A DNA stretch of 64,000 nt, from the NCBI GenBank assembly GCA_017165825.1, contig CM029367.1:1379530-1443529 (forward strand). The letters run 5' to 3'. The notes under the pieces are model-generated. The model was not told the origin of the DNA. It did no database searches and was given only the letters and a program-made list of their open reading frames with translations. The position numbers were made by a program, and so were the translations under genes. The DNA comes from Hepsetus odoe (taxonomy: Eukaryota > Chordata > Actinopteri > Characiformes > Hepsetidae). Positions within the stretch are counted from its first letter, which is position 1, and every line of letters begins with the position of its first letter. Shown here in pieces: positions 34,440 through 44,169 of the stretch.

Positions 34440-34620
34440 CGGGTGTTGTGTCCTACTGGCCAATCGTATGGCAGAGGGGGCGGGCTTTGCGTTCTACCGG
34501 GCAATCGTATGGCAGAGGTAGCGGGCGTTGCGTTCTACCGGCCAATCGTATGGCGGATGGGGCGGGGCTTGTGAAGCTGGTTTAGGAGAGGAAGCGCCGC
34601 TCAGAGTGAAGAGAGTTTTA
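34440..34620 (+). promoter_or_regulatory. slc66a3: SLC66A3 promoter built from three 41-bp tandem units with CCAAT and GC boxes
   Basis: Three copies spaced exactly 41 bp carry CCAATCGTATGG at 34,460, the variant GCAATCGTATGG at 34,501, and CCAATCGTATGG at 34,542. Each is followed by a G/C-rich box (GGGGGCGGG, a mutated form, then GGGGCGGGG). They lie about 140-220 bp before the start codon, the expected position for NF-Y and Sp1-type sites. No TATA box is evident. Confidence 0.7.
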
Positions 34621-34665
34621 ATGTCGGAGTTGCAGGTTTTATTCTGGATTAGTTTGTGCTATTGA
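34621..34665 (+). promoter_or_regulatory. Short upstream ORF before SLC66A3
   Basis: An ATG at 34,621 opens a 14-codon frame that stops at 34,663-34,665, 15 nt before the main start. Its context is weak (T at -3). It matters only if transcription starts upstream of 34,621, which I cannot tell. Confidence 0.35.
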
Positions 34666-34680
34666 TAGAGGGAGAGAGAG

Positions 34681-37575
34681 ATGGACCACGGCCTGGCGCT
34701 TCACTTCGCCAACTTGAGCACGCTGTTCGTCTGTGCTGTGCTGAAGTTCCCGCAGATGCTGGTGCTGCTCCGCGCGCGCTCCACGGCGGGACTCAGTCTG
34801 AACAGCCTCCTGCTGGAGCTGCTGGGGTGAGTCCGCAACATCCCTCCTAATAAACCCCCAAACCCTCCACCTAACAGCCCCACCGGCCCTTCCGGCACCC
34901 TTCAGTTAATTCAGCAAACGTCCCCCATTAATACCTTTCATTTCAGGAGAAAAGGCGTGTCCGTAAACTTTTGGCCACTTAGTGACAGGTTCAATGATGC
35001 TCTCGCGACAGCAATCAATTCTGCACAGCTATGTTCCAACAACTGGGCCGCCCCATAGTTGTTACTGCAACCATCTGGCGCACACTTCCCTCTTAAATAC
35101 CATCAGAATGAAAGAGGTGTCCACTAACTTTCGGCCACGTTTTGACAGGGCCACTGGTGGTCTAACAGGTGCAATCAGATCCTCACAGCTATGTTCCTAC
35201 ATCTGGGCCGTCACACAGCATTTGCTAAAGCCAGTCGGGACACACTTCCCCCTTGAAAACCTTTAATTTATGGAAACATGACGTGTCCACAAACTTTTGG
35301 CCATCTTGGTAGCAGGATGTGCTGAGGGTTCAGAGCCCTTGCTCTTCGGTGCTGCTGGTCTTTAATGCACTTTAAAGCTGAGGATGATCAGAAGATCTGA
35401 GGTCTGGTGGAAAAACCCCATCGTGAGCTCTTGCTCTGAACGCCGATACCGAAGCTGCTGTGGCGCTTCCTGTTGTGGAGTTTAGACACCCAGCTTTGTT
35501 CCTGCAGCTTCGAAACGATTTAACGATATGATGAACAAAGTATCAGCATTGTGATACATTTTGGTGATTTTTTATTGGTACAATTAAAATATTATAAAGT
35601 ACAAAGAATAAAATATGGGTGAAGTTTCAAATCAAGGGCGGCCAATCAGAAAAGGGATTATTTAAATAAATCAGGCACCTTAATTAAAAAGTGTTCTATG
35701 GGATAAACGAAGTTGGAGAACTGGTTAAACCGGTCCTGAAATTAATTATTTAATAGGGTTAGGGTTCTTCTCCTACAACATCCTCATCTTCAACATCCTT
35801 CTTCTGATATACTCCTCGTCTCTCCTCTGGACATGTCCAAACCAACACTGTCTCACTTCTCTAACTTTGTCTCCAAATCGTCCAACCCAGGCTATCCCTT
35901 TAATATACTCGGCCCTGATGAAAGTGAAAGTGACTACCATTGTGATTGTGAAATGCAGCACAACACAACGAAATTCAACCTCTGCGTTTCACCCACACAC
36001 ACACGTGCAGCAGCTATTGAAAGTGCCTGGGAAGCAGTGACGGGGACGGTACCTTGCTCAAGGGTACCTCAGGGCAGCCTGCTGGTGAGGGTATCGAACC
36101 CACAATCTTCCAATCCGGGGCAACTCCCTCACCACTAGGCCACCGCTGTCCCAGCGGTCTCCTGTCCATCCTCGTCCCTCCCGACACAGATCTCAGCATC
36201 TTTAACTGACACCTCCAGCTCCGCCTCCTGTCTTTGCATCACCGTCTCCAACCCGTATAACATAGCTGGTCTCACTGTCATCGCACTCTCACTGTGATAA
36301 TGAAGTTTATTTATTCTCCGTGCAGGTTCATTGTGTTCGTCTCCTATCAGATGTACTACGAGTATCCTCCCCCTACGTACCTGGAGTATCCCATCCTCAT
36401 CGCACAAGGTGAGCACGTCCCCTCCACCAGGTGAACGTTCGACGCGCCGGCAGCTCGGGCTGCTCGATTCGGGCCGGAGTCATAATCGCGAGCACCGCAC
36501 AAAGAATCGTTTTAACCTAGAGGTGGCAAAAGTCTTCTCTCCACCGTCCTCTCTCACGTCTCCTTCACTCTGTCCCGCACCGATGGACACTCAGAGGGAC
36601 GTCTTTTCTGTGTGTTTGTGTCCATTTAGTCTGAGACGTGTTTGGATGTTGGGAAGGTGACGGAGGATAGAAAGACTAAAGTAAGAAGTCTGTTCATGAA
36701 GGGACCGATATTTGGCAAAATGTACAAAAAGGACAAAGGCCTGAGTTACTCGGTTACTTCTCATCTCTACTAACATGTTGCCTAGCAACAATTTGAAGAA
36801 AGTTTTTGCTTGTCGTCATGGTATCATTAAATAGAAAGAACAAGACTCCGCAGAAGCAGCAGCAATAAAGGACGCTTTAAAGAGGGAGAAGAAAACGTTT
36901 CGTCGGATGGGAGGAGCCTCAGCCGGTGGGTGGTATTGGCACTAAATTGGGAAGAAGAATGAAAAAAGAAAGACCAAAATAAATGGACACGTTCGACAGA
37001 AATACTGTCATCAGTCACGTGTGTGGGCGTGAAGGTCGTTTGGTACTAAAAGCATAAAATTACATAAAATTAGGAGTTTTTACATCAATTAACCACAGCG
37101 AACAGGGAACCGCCGCCAAACACATCCTCTGTCCACACACACACACACCATCCAGCAGGGGGCAGACATATCCAGCACCCGGGGAGCAGTGATGGGGACG
37201 GTACTTTGATCAAGGGAAACAAGGGCAACCTACTGGTTTGGGATTCGAACCCACAACCTTCTGACACTGGGGCCTGATCCCTAAACACGAGGCCACCGCC
37301 GCCCCGCTTAGGCGTCCCAAACGCCTTTATTATAATTATTATTACCTGGATCTTCTCTGCACATCAGGAAGTTTCATAAGACACGTCTCAGACATGAATT
37401 TGGTTTCAGTAAACACCTTTTCTCCACCGTCCCCTCTCCCTGTCTTCTCTCTTCCGTCTGTCCTGCACCGATGGACACACAGACACACGGGACGTTTTCT
37501 TTGTGTGTTTGTGTCCATTTATTCTGAAATGGTTCTGGATGTTGGGAAGGTGATGGAAGATAAAAAATAACAGTT

Positions 37576-37611
<36 letters not shown>

Positions 37612-37693
37612 AGATGTCATCCTGCTGCTCCTGATTCTGTACTACAATGGAAACCTGAAGCAAAGCCTGCTCTATGCAGCAGTGTATCCTTTT

Positions 37694-37725
<32 letters not shown>

Positions 37726-39409
37726 ACACACTTGGCTTTTCCGCTGGGATTATAGAAGCTGGATTGATTCATTACTTACAGAAACTGCTTGTTGCAGTGC
37801 TGATTATTAGTAATTGTCTTGTTTGAAAGCAGGGAAGTGTCAGATGTACACACACATACGTCTTACACTGTCCACTCAAATGTACTTATACCACTTAACT
37901 CCATCCCTCCAGGTTTGTAGGGGGCTGGAAACTCCTCACCATTGAGAAGTGGGTGATTGACCTGGCCATGGTGAGAGCATCTGTCCAGCTTTAATCCACT
38001 TCGCTGTCCTTTAAAGGGCCAATTCTTCCTGCATTTTTAATTCCGAAGGGTTCACAGTGGTGGTGAATGGAACCAGTCGTCTGAGTCTAATGGTTTTCCC
38101 AGTTTAGATTAGGTTTTAGACTAAAACTGAACCCATCCATGATGGAGGGACACATGCAGGGTGCTGAGGTACCAAAGAAACGTAGCTAGTTAGTTTTAAC
38201 ATCACCGTCCCGTTGAAACGCAGCAGGTTCAGGTTTGTGAGGTCAGGTTTGATGTGAGCAGTGTTGAGCTTTAAGTGTTGATATAATCACTTCTTCCTTC
38301 TGTGTCCAGAGTCTGTGTACGTTCATCAGTGCAGGCAGCAAACTGGCCCAGCTGCAGTGTCTCTGGAGGTCTAAAAACTCAGGACAGGTCAGCACGCTCA
38401 CCTGGGCTCTGGCCTCATACACATGCCTGGGTGAGTCCCTCACACTATATACAGAAAATAAACACCACTGTGCAGAATTCTTCAGCCAAACCTCATTTCT
38501 CCACCTGTTGCTTCCACATTCTTGTATGCATTGCTGAGGAACAGTTCTCCAGATCTTCCTGAAGGACAGTGTTGTTGTCTCTCATGTTCAGTCCAGTCTC
38601 TGTACCTGAGCAGTTTGATAGTTCTGTGTTGGTTAATCCACACAGTGATCTACGTCTGAACCTTCAAGCAGAACAAAGCGTCTAACTTAAGACATGAAGC
38701 AGTGAAGAAACAGGAGCAGATGATTCCAGATGATCAGGTGATCAGTTCACTGTTGATGCTGAATGCTGAGTGGATGGAACCACATTATCTAGAACCCTGT
38801 ATCTTTAGAACACTTTGCAGCAGCATTAAATCATTTCTTTCATTTAATCCTCTCGGTATGAAAAAGAATTGACGGGTATTTTTGCTCCAACAAGGAGATT
38901 CACAGCAAAATGTTAAGAAATGAGGGGCTGAAGACTTTTACACAGTACGTCCCTCACTTGTACTGCAGCACCGACGTAACATCTGGTCCACATGGTGGAA
39001 CCATAAGAAAGAGTGTGCGGGTGTTATTTTAACCTTCCGTTTCCATTTTTCTCCACAGCAAGAATCTTCACCACCGTGGTGACAACTGGAGACACTCAGG
39101 GTGAGTGTCCCTACACTCGTATCTCCACCTCATGACTAAACAGCGAGGAAAGGGCGCCTGTTGCTCTGCTACGCCACTCCATCGTCCACGTAAACAGGAA
39201 CGGGAACAAACAGGATTAAAAGCTTCATCAGAGAATGACCTCACTCTTTCGCGTGTATCGAGAAGCCTCTGCTTAATTTCTCCCTTAAATTTGTTTTCTT
39301 CTCTCCTTCTCTGTTAGTTCTGGTCCGCTTCGTTGCCATGACGATCCTGAACGTGTGGGTGACGTTCACAGTGGTGTACTACAAACCCGGCGCCAAGAAA
39401 CAGAACTGA
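34681..39409 (+). CDS. slc66a3: SLC66A3 (PQLC3), PQ-loop repeat membrane protein, complete
   Basis: PQ-loop family proteins are seven-helix membrane proteins related to lysosomal cystine and cationic amino-acid exporters; the substrate of SLC66A3 is not settled. Seven exons: 34681-34826, 36326-36408, 37614-37683, 37913-37970, 38310-38430, 39059-39100 and 39318-39409. They sum to 612 nt, giving 203 residues plus stop; the human protein is about 202. All junctions are GT/AG and keep frame. The first PQ loop is LKFPQMLVLL in exon 1, and the second has the degenerate form SKLAQLQCLW in exon 5. Other markers are PPPTYLEYPILIAQ, ILYYNGNLKQS, EKWVIDLAM and FTTVVTTGDTQ. The start ATG has G at -3 and +4 and matches the family N-terminus. 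Tail-to-tail with ROCK2, as in mammals. Confidence 0.95.
34930..35310. repeat. Two-plus tandem units of the 'AACTTTTGGCCA' repeat in SLC66A3 intron 1
   Basis: GTGTCC-TAAACTTTTGGCCA-type anchors occur at about 34,960, 35,120 and 35,287, with CACAGCTATGTTCC-ACA between them. Units are roughly 165 bp. Confidence 0.8.
35765..36285 (-). mobile_element. RTE-like LINE fragment split by a SINE
   Basis: The LINE 3' sequence (TCTCCTCTGGACATGTCCAA, TAACTTTGTCTCCAAATCGTC reduced to its core, TTTAATATACTC) stops at 35,920. It resumes at 36,153 with CTGTCCATCCTCGTCCCTCC and ends in CATAGCTGGTCTCACTGTC. The interruption is exactly a SINE. Confidence 0.85.
35921..36152 (-). mobile_element. tRNA-derived SINE inserted into the LINE
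   Basis: Complete from AAAGTGAAAGTGACTACCAT to the head CACCACTAGGCCACCGCTGT CC. It has a good inverted B box (TATCGAACCCACAATC). Confidence 0.88.
37088..37305 (-). mobile_element. tRNA-derived SINE in SLC66A3 intron 2
   Basis: ACAGCGAACAGGGAACCGCC (decayed tail), CCAGCAGGGGGCAGAC, inverted B box GGATTCGAACCCACAACC and head CACGAGGCCACCGCCGCCCC. Confidence 0.85.
37578..37731 (+). promoter_or_regulatory. slc66a3: SLC66A3 exon 3 enclosed by (GT)n and (CA)n splice-site repeats
   Basis: Exon 3 (37614-37683, 70 nt) is preceded by a GT repeat at 37,578-37,607, which occupies the place of the pyrimidine tract; only TTTG separates it from the acceptor CAG. It is followed 10 nt after the donor by a CA repeat at 37,694-37,731. 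In the transcript the UG and CA runs are complementary and could pair, placing the exon in the loop. Confidence 0.8.
38466..38946 (+). mobile_element. TIR element (family M), copy 3, complete, in SLC66A3 intron 5
   Basis: Left end CACTGTGCAGAATTCTTCAG, then CCAAACCTCATTTCT. The right end reads AGAAATGAGGGGCTGAAGAC, then TTTTACACAGT. The ends are inverted repeats of about 33 bp around a 480-bp body with no transposase. Confidence 0.85.
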
Positions 39410-39947
39410 GACCCATTGCTTTGCGGGGACGTCCCGGCCTCCTTCCTTCAGTCTTCAGCTCTTCCTTGTCCACGGTGGATGAGAGTTTTCCGCGCAGAAC
39501 AGGCGGAGAACCGTTGGCCTGGACCAGCTCATTAGTTTCCCCTATTCTTAATGGCCATTTGATCAGAACCATCAATTAGGTGCAAGTTTTCTCATTTCTG
39601 ATTCTAATTCTACCCGAGGACCATCCCAGACCAGATATCCTTCAGCTTGAGCACCGACACTGCTGTGTGGTGCTGGTTCTGATAAACTCTGCTGGAACAG
39701 ATGGGCTGCAGCCGTGCACCTACATGGGCACGCACTCGGCCGGTGTTTCTGATTAAATGGCCAAATGAGTTCTGATAAACTTCAGGTTCTTGATGATTTG
39801 CTGGCTGCAGGACCAAAACTTTCGTTTCCGTCACTTTCCCTTGCAGACCATATGTAAATGAGCTTGCTTGTGATTGGCTGCCCTGTTTCATTCAAAAAAC
39901 AGGTGAAAATGCAGGGCTACACTGCTGTACGCTGATCAGACACTTCT

Positions 39948-40385
39948 ACAGTGCTGTTCAAAAGTCTTCAGCTCTTCAAATTTTGCTCCCCAAGATCCAG
40001 ACGCTCTTGTATGTTTAATGTCTTTTTGTGGAACGGTTCTCCAGATCTTCCTGAAGGACAAAGTTTTTGCTTCTCATTGTCAGTAGTCTCTACCTGAGCA
40101 GTTTCAGAAGCAGGGTGGGATCTTCTCCACAGAGAAGAGCTTTGGAACGTCCATCAAGAAGCCTGAAGAAGTGTTCCTGACTTAAAGAAAGGAGCTGGTC
40201 TAAGAGAGTTGAGACTGTGCTGAAGAATAACGGTGGTGGTGGTGAATATTGACTTTAGAGCTGGTTAGAATGAAACTGTGTTCAGACTGGAGTTACATGT
40301 GTTTGTACACAAATCACTGAACCTACTGTCTCACTTTCACACAGAACAGAGAGAAAAGAGGGGATCAAGACTTTTGCACAATGCA
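39948..40385 (+). mobile_element. TIR element (family M), copy 4, diverged
   Basis: ACAGTGCTGTTCAAAAGTCTTC start, cited by its core GTTCAAAAGTCTTCAGC, the shared CCAGATCTTCCTGAAGGACA interior, and end ATCAAGACTTTTGCACAAT. Confidence 0.75.
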
Positions 40386-41013
40386 TTTTTGGGACTAAAC
40401 TGGGGCAGCTCAGTTCCTGTAGATGAAATGGGAAGTGGAACGGTGTTTAAACAATACATCACACTCCGGATCCCTCGTTCCTTTCATTTTGAATCACAAA
40501 AATATTGAACGCTATATTTTCGCCACTCTGTGCCTTAGACGAGCTGTAAGAGTAGCACATTGTTTATCGCTAAACACTTAAGTCCAGCCTTGGGTTTAGT
40601 CTGGGTCTGGAAAACTGGCTGCTGAGGTTTACTTTTTGACTCCAATTATTCCATCTGTCGCAGTTCCCTCACGTCTTCCAGCGGCAGTTAAAGCACAACC
40701 CATTGCTAAATGATTCTTTTATGATAAATATAGTTCATCTGAATAAAATAATATTCATTTTATAACAACACTGACATTTTACAATACGTTATTAATAGTA
40801 AAAACACCTTTTGGAGCTTCTGACAAAGGATTTGAACGAATTTCAGCGACACATTAATCTGAAGTGTTTGTGCTTCTTCAGGATTACCTGCAGGCGTTTC
40901 CGTGGAGATAAACATTAGGACTACAGGAAAGACAGACAGACATTTCCTTAAACATTCCACTGAGGGATTTAAGAAGATCTCAGACATTCCTTAACGGTTT
41001 ACTGTTTCCAGAA

Positions 41014-41263
41014 AAACAGCAGCAAGTCTTCAGCCCCTCATTCCTTTAGGTTTTGCTTGAAGGTTCAGACGTAGATCACTGTGTGGATTAACCAACAAAA
41101 CTATCAAACTGCTCAGGTACAGAGACTGGACTGAACATGAGAGACAACAACACTGTCCTTCAGGAAGATCTGGAGAACTGCTCCTCAACATTAAACATAC
41201 AAGAATGTCTGGAAGCAAAATACGATGTAACGAGGGGGGTCAAGGCTTTTGCACAGTGCTGCA
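41014..41263 (-). mobile_element. TIR element (family M), copy 5, internally deleted
   Basis: AAGTCTTCAGCCCCTCATTC start and GGCTTTTGCACAGTGCTGCA end around only 250 bp, so it is a shorter derivative of the 480-bp form. Confidence 0.82.
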
Positions 41264-41424
41264 TTTCTGACTACTTCTCTTGGACCAGTGTTGTTCTGTA
41301 ACTTCTGTTATATTAACACAATAATCAAGTTTACATCATGTCCTCTTCTCCCAGACGTGGTCAATCAGTTGAGACATGTTTTGAGTCCAAGTTTTGCTTA
41401 AGTTCAGAACTGGAGCTGAAATCT

Positions 41425-41830
41425 AAATCTTTGCCCTAGAAGGTCTGATCCACCTTAATGAAGATCTGGACTGAGGGTCAGAGGTCTGAGGGGGTGTCTA
41501 CAGGATTCGGGTGCCTGTCAACTTCTAGAGAAGTATAAAGCTCCGCTTTATACTTAAGAAACTAAATTTGGTCTAAAATATGGAGGAATCTGATCCCAGA
41601 TCAGTCTGAACAGCAGCCCTGGGGTTTAGACAGCAGGTCTTACTGTGTCCTAAACCACACCCACAATTCTGATCCACCTTCAAGAAGATCTGGAGAAGGT
41701 CTGAGGGGGTTGGGGGGTGTGTCTTCAGGATTTGGGCGACTTATTGACTTCTATTCTTAGCAAAGTCGGCCTTGTGGCTCCAGTTCTAAACTTAAGAAGT
41801 TAAATTTGGACTCGGAACATGTCTCGATTG
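41425..41830. repeat. Dispersed ~180-bp repeat family B, inverted copy
   Basis: CTTAATGAAGATCTGGA, TGATCCCAGATCAGTCTGAA and CTAGAGAAGTATAAAGCTCC are the reverse complement of motifs at 32.8-33.5 kb. About two units. Confidence 0.8.
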
Positions 41831-42565
41831 ATCAGCTACATCTGGGGTCGGTGGAAAAAGTTCACTTTGATCTTTAACGCAGAAATGTCTCAATGTTTAA
41901 TGTTCTTTAAACGGAGACGGAACAAAGGACAGTGTTTACATTAGAACTAGAAAGACGTGCAGCGGTTTCTTTAAATAAACTGCTGTCAGACGGTTCGGCA
42001 GGCGAGGATTCGGGCGAATCGAAGCTTTTTAAGTCAATAAAAATGCTCATTTCTTGACAAAGTGTCTTAAAAACAACTGAGCCTCGCTAACGAACTGCTT
42101 TTTCTTCCAGTCGTGTCTTATTCACGATGTGGGGCCTGAATAGTTGTATATAATCTAAAAGAATGTTATGTTTTATTTATAAAGTCACCTTCGTGGGCTT
42201 GTTAGTTCAAGTTCCTAGTCATATCGATTCATCAGACATTATAAAATTCACTTTTTGTTTTTTTTCCTGTACGCTTCAATGTAGACTTTTCCTTCACCTC
42301 TAAAACATTAGAATTTCATCCCAAGCAGACAGGGCCAAAAAAAGAAACCAGTAATTCTGCACCATCTCTCGTACCTCAGGCCAGCTCTAGTGTGCGTGTC
42401 CTTATTTTACAGGAAGGTCATTGTAAAATCTGTGAATATGGCAAAACTCGGATTAGTGTAAACGAGTGGTGCCAACAGATTAATGTTCTTCATCCAGTAA
42501 AACAGTCAGTTCTGTTTTTTTCATGAAGGAACGGGTTGAGCACGTTCTTTACTGACGAGGCCACA
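41831..42565. other. SLC66A3-ROCK2 intergenic sequence, nothing recognised
   Basis: No exon or recognised element. Both genes end towards this region, so it probably holds 3'UTR and intergenic sequence. Confidence 0.5.
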
Positions 42566-42568
42566 CAA

Positions 42569-43056
42569 ACGCACCGATCAGCCAGAACATAGAACCAAGC
42601 GGTGGAGACGCCAGGCAGCAAGAGCAGTGCTTTCTTCAATTTGATGCTATGAAAGGGAAAAAAAGAGCGATCTGGACCAAACAGTGAAGTCTGGGCGACT
42701 TGGTCTTTTCCCACAGAAGAGCTGCTGCAGCCCAAGCCTCTAGTTCTGATTGAAAGATCTCAGAACGCGGTGCAGACCGGTCAGAGAGTCCATACTGACC
42801 CCTGTCCACCTTCGAATGCTTCTGGAACTGGAAGCGGTAGAAGGTGGGCTGCTCTGATGGACCATGTTCTCTCTTCCCATCATGTGGACCACCAAGTGTG
42901 CATGTCCTTACCTGGGCAAGAGACACCTGGACGCTCTATGGGAGGAAGGGACTCTGGACAATGATCTGCTGGGAAGCTTTGGGTCTCGACGGGTCAGAGG
43001 CCTTTTTTTGGGCCCTTCCGAATATCAGGAAGGTGGTTTTAATGTCATGGCTGATC
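42569..43056 (+). mobile_element. Tc1-like transposon, internally deleted
   Basis: Inverted ends: CGATCAGCCAGAACATAGAA at the left and, inverted, CGGATCAGCCATGACATTAA at the right. The interior retains a broken plus-strand fragment of a Tc1-type transposase gene: the region around GGGCTGCTCTGATGGACCAT corresponds to the part ending in the second catalytic Asp, followed by HHVDHQV-like sequence. It is about 490 bp and cannot encode a whole enzyme. Confidence 0.7.
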
Positions 43057-43837
43057 CGTGCATTCCTGCACGTTAAAGCTCTGCGGGAAGGAGACAGGAG
43101 ACGACCTTTTTATATTAAAACTTTACTTCTTTAACTACATTCACAGCTATATAGTTCATTTGAACAGATTACCTTTTTTATTGTTTTACAAAAATAAGCA
43201 AAATGTTATACAGGGTCTTCAAACCACAAAGGCTACATATGGGGTTTTATTCCTTTTTTTGTTTCTTTCTAATGTCAATACAGCTTTATAAAACATGCAG
43301 ATCTGGACACAGCGCTTTAAGATGAAAAGTGCTCGGGCCAGTATAAATAAACCGTGTGACTTTTGATGCCATGTCAAATATACGGTGTCGATTTTCTATA
43401 TTGATCATGCCAGCTCTGTAAAAGCACGGGGAAAAAGGAACACGTTCACGGCACAAGTGCACTCCCTGCCTCTCGCACACTCACACACACACACACTCAC
43501 ACTAGAAAAATACTCACTTCAAACCCCTAGTTTCTCTAAGATAGTCTGAGGAGGACGCAGGGATGAACTTTCACGACGTCCTCCGTTGCTTTTCATGCAA
43601 ACTGCTCAGTTCCAGGCCTACAATGGCAATAATGGCAATAATTGACCTACCCAAGCTCCGCCCACAATTGTGTCCTTACATAGCTACGGTCGCTAGGTTG
43701 GGAAAAACATCCATGCTAGAGTAACTGTAGAGTTCATTTAACATATATTTTTTGTTTTAGGTTATTTTTGTGCAATTCTGCCTCAACCACGTTCCCTTAA
43801 CGACCCAGAAACGGAATAAGAAATGCTGTTCAAGCTT

Positions 43838-44168
43838 CAAAGGGGCCCATATTTGTAAACAAAGCCTGTTTCTGTGATGTCACAAAGTCTATTCAGCCTC
43901 CGCCCATTCGGGTTATAAGGAGTGTTTCAGCATCACTGGAATTAAAAAGCAGGCTGTGTGTCCTGATGCGGGGAGTAAACTGCACCGACAGAACTTTAAT
44001 AAGGTGCTGGCAGGACAACCAATCCGCATAGAGCTCATTTACATAACTCTAAAGGTACGTGTTACAATGTGACTCTGATGAAAGGTTGGAAAACGCTCCC
44101 GTTCGTAAAACCCACATGCCGGGCAGTAAAAGACAAGCAAAAAGAAAGGAAACGGGTCCTTTAACGGA
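43838..44168. mobile_element. Candidate small TIR element (AAAGG-GCCC ends)
   Basis: AAAGGGGCCCATATTTGTAA at the left and GAAACGGGTCCTTTAAC at the right are imperfect inverted repeats. The interior has TGATGTCACAAAG and GCTCATTTACATAAC, shared with 31.2 kb and 39.85 kb. Confidence 0.45.
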
Positions 44169-44169
44169 A

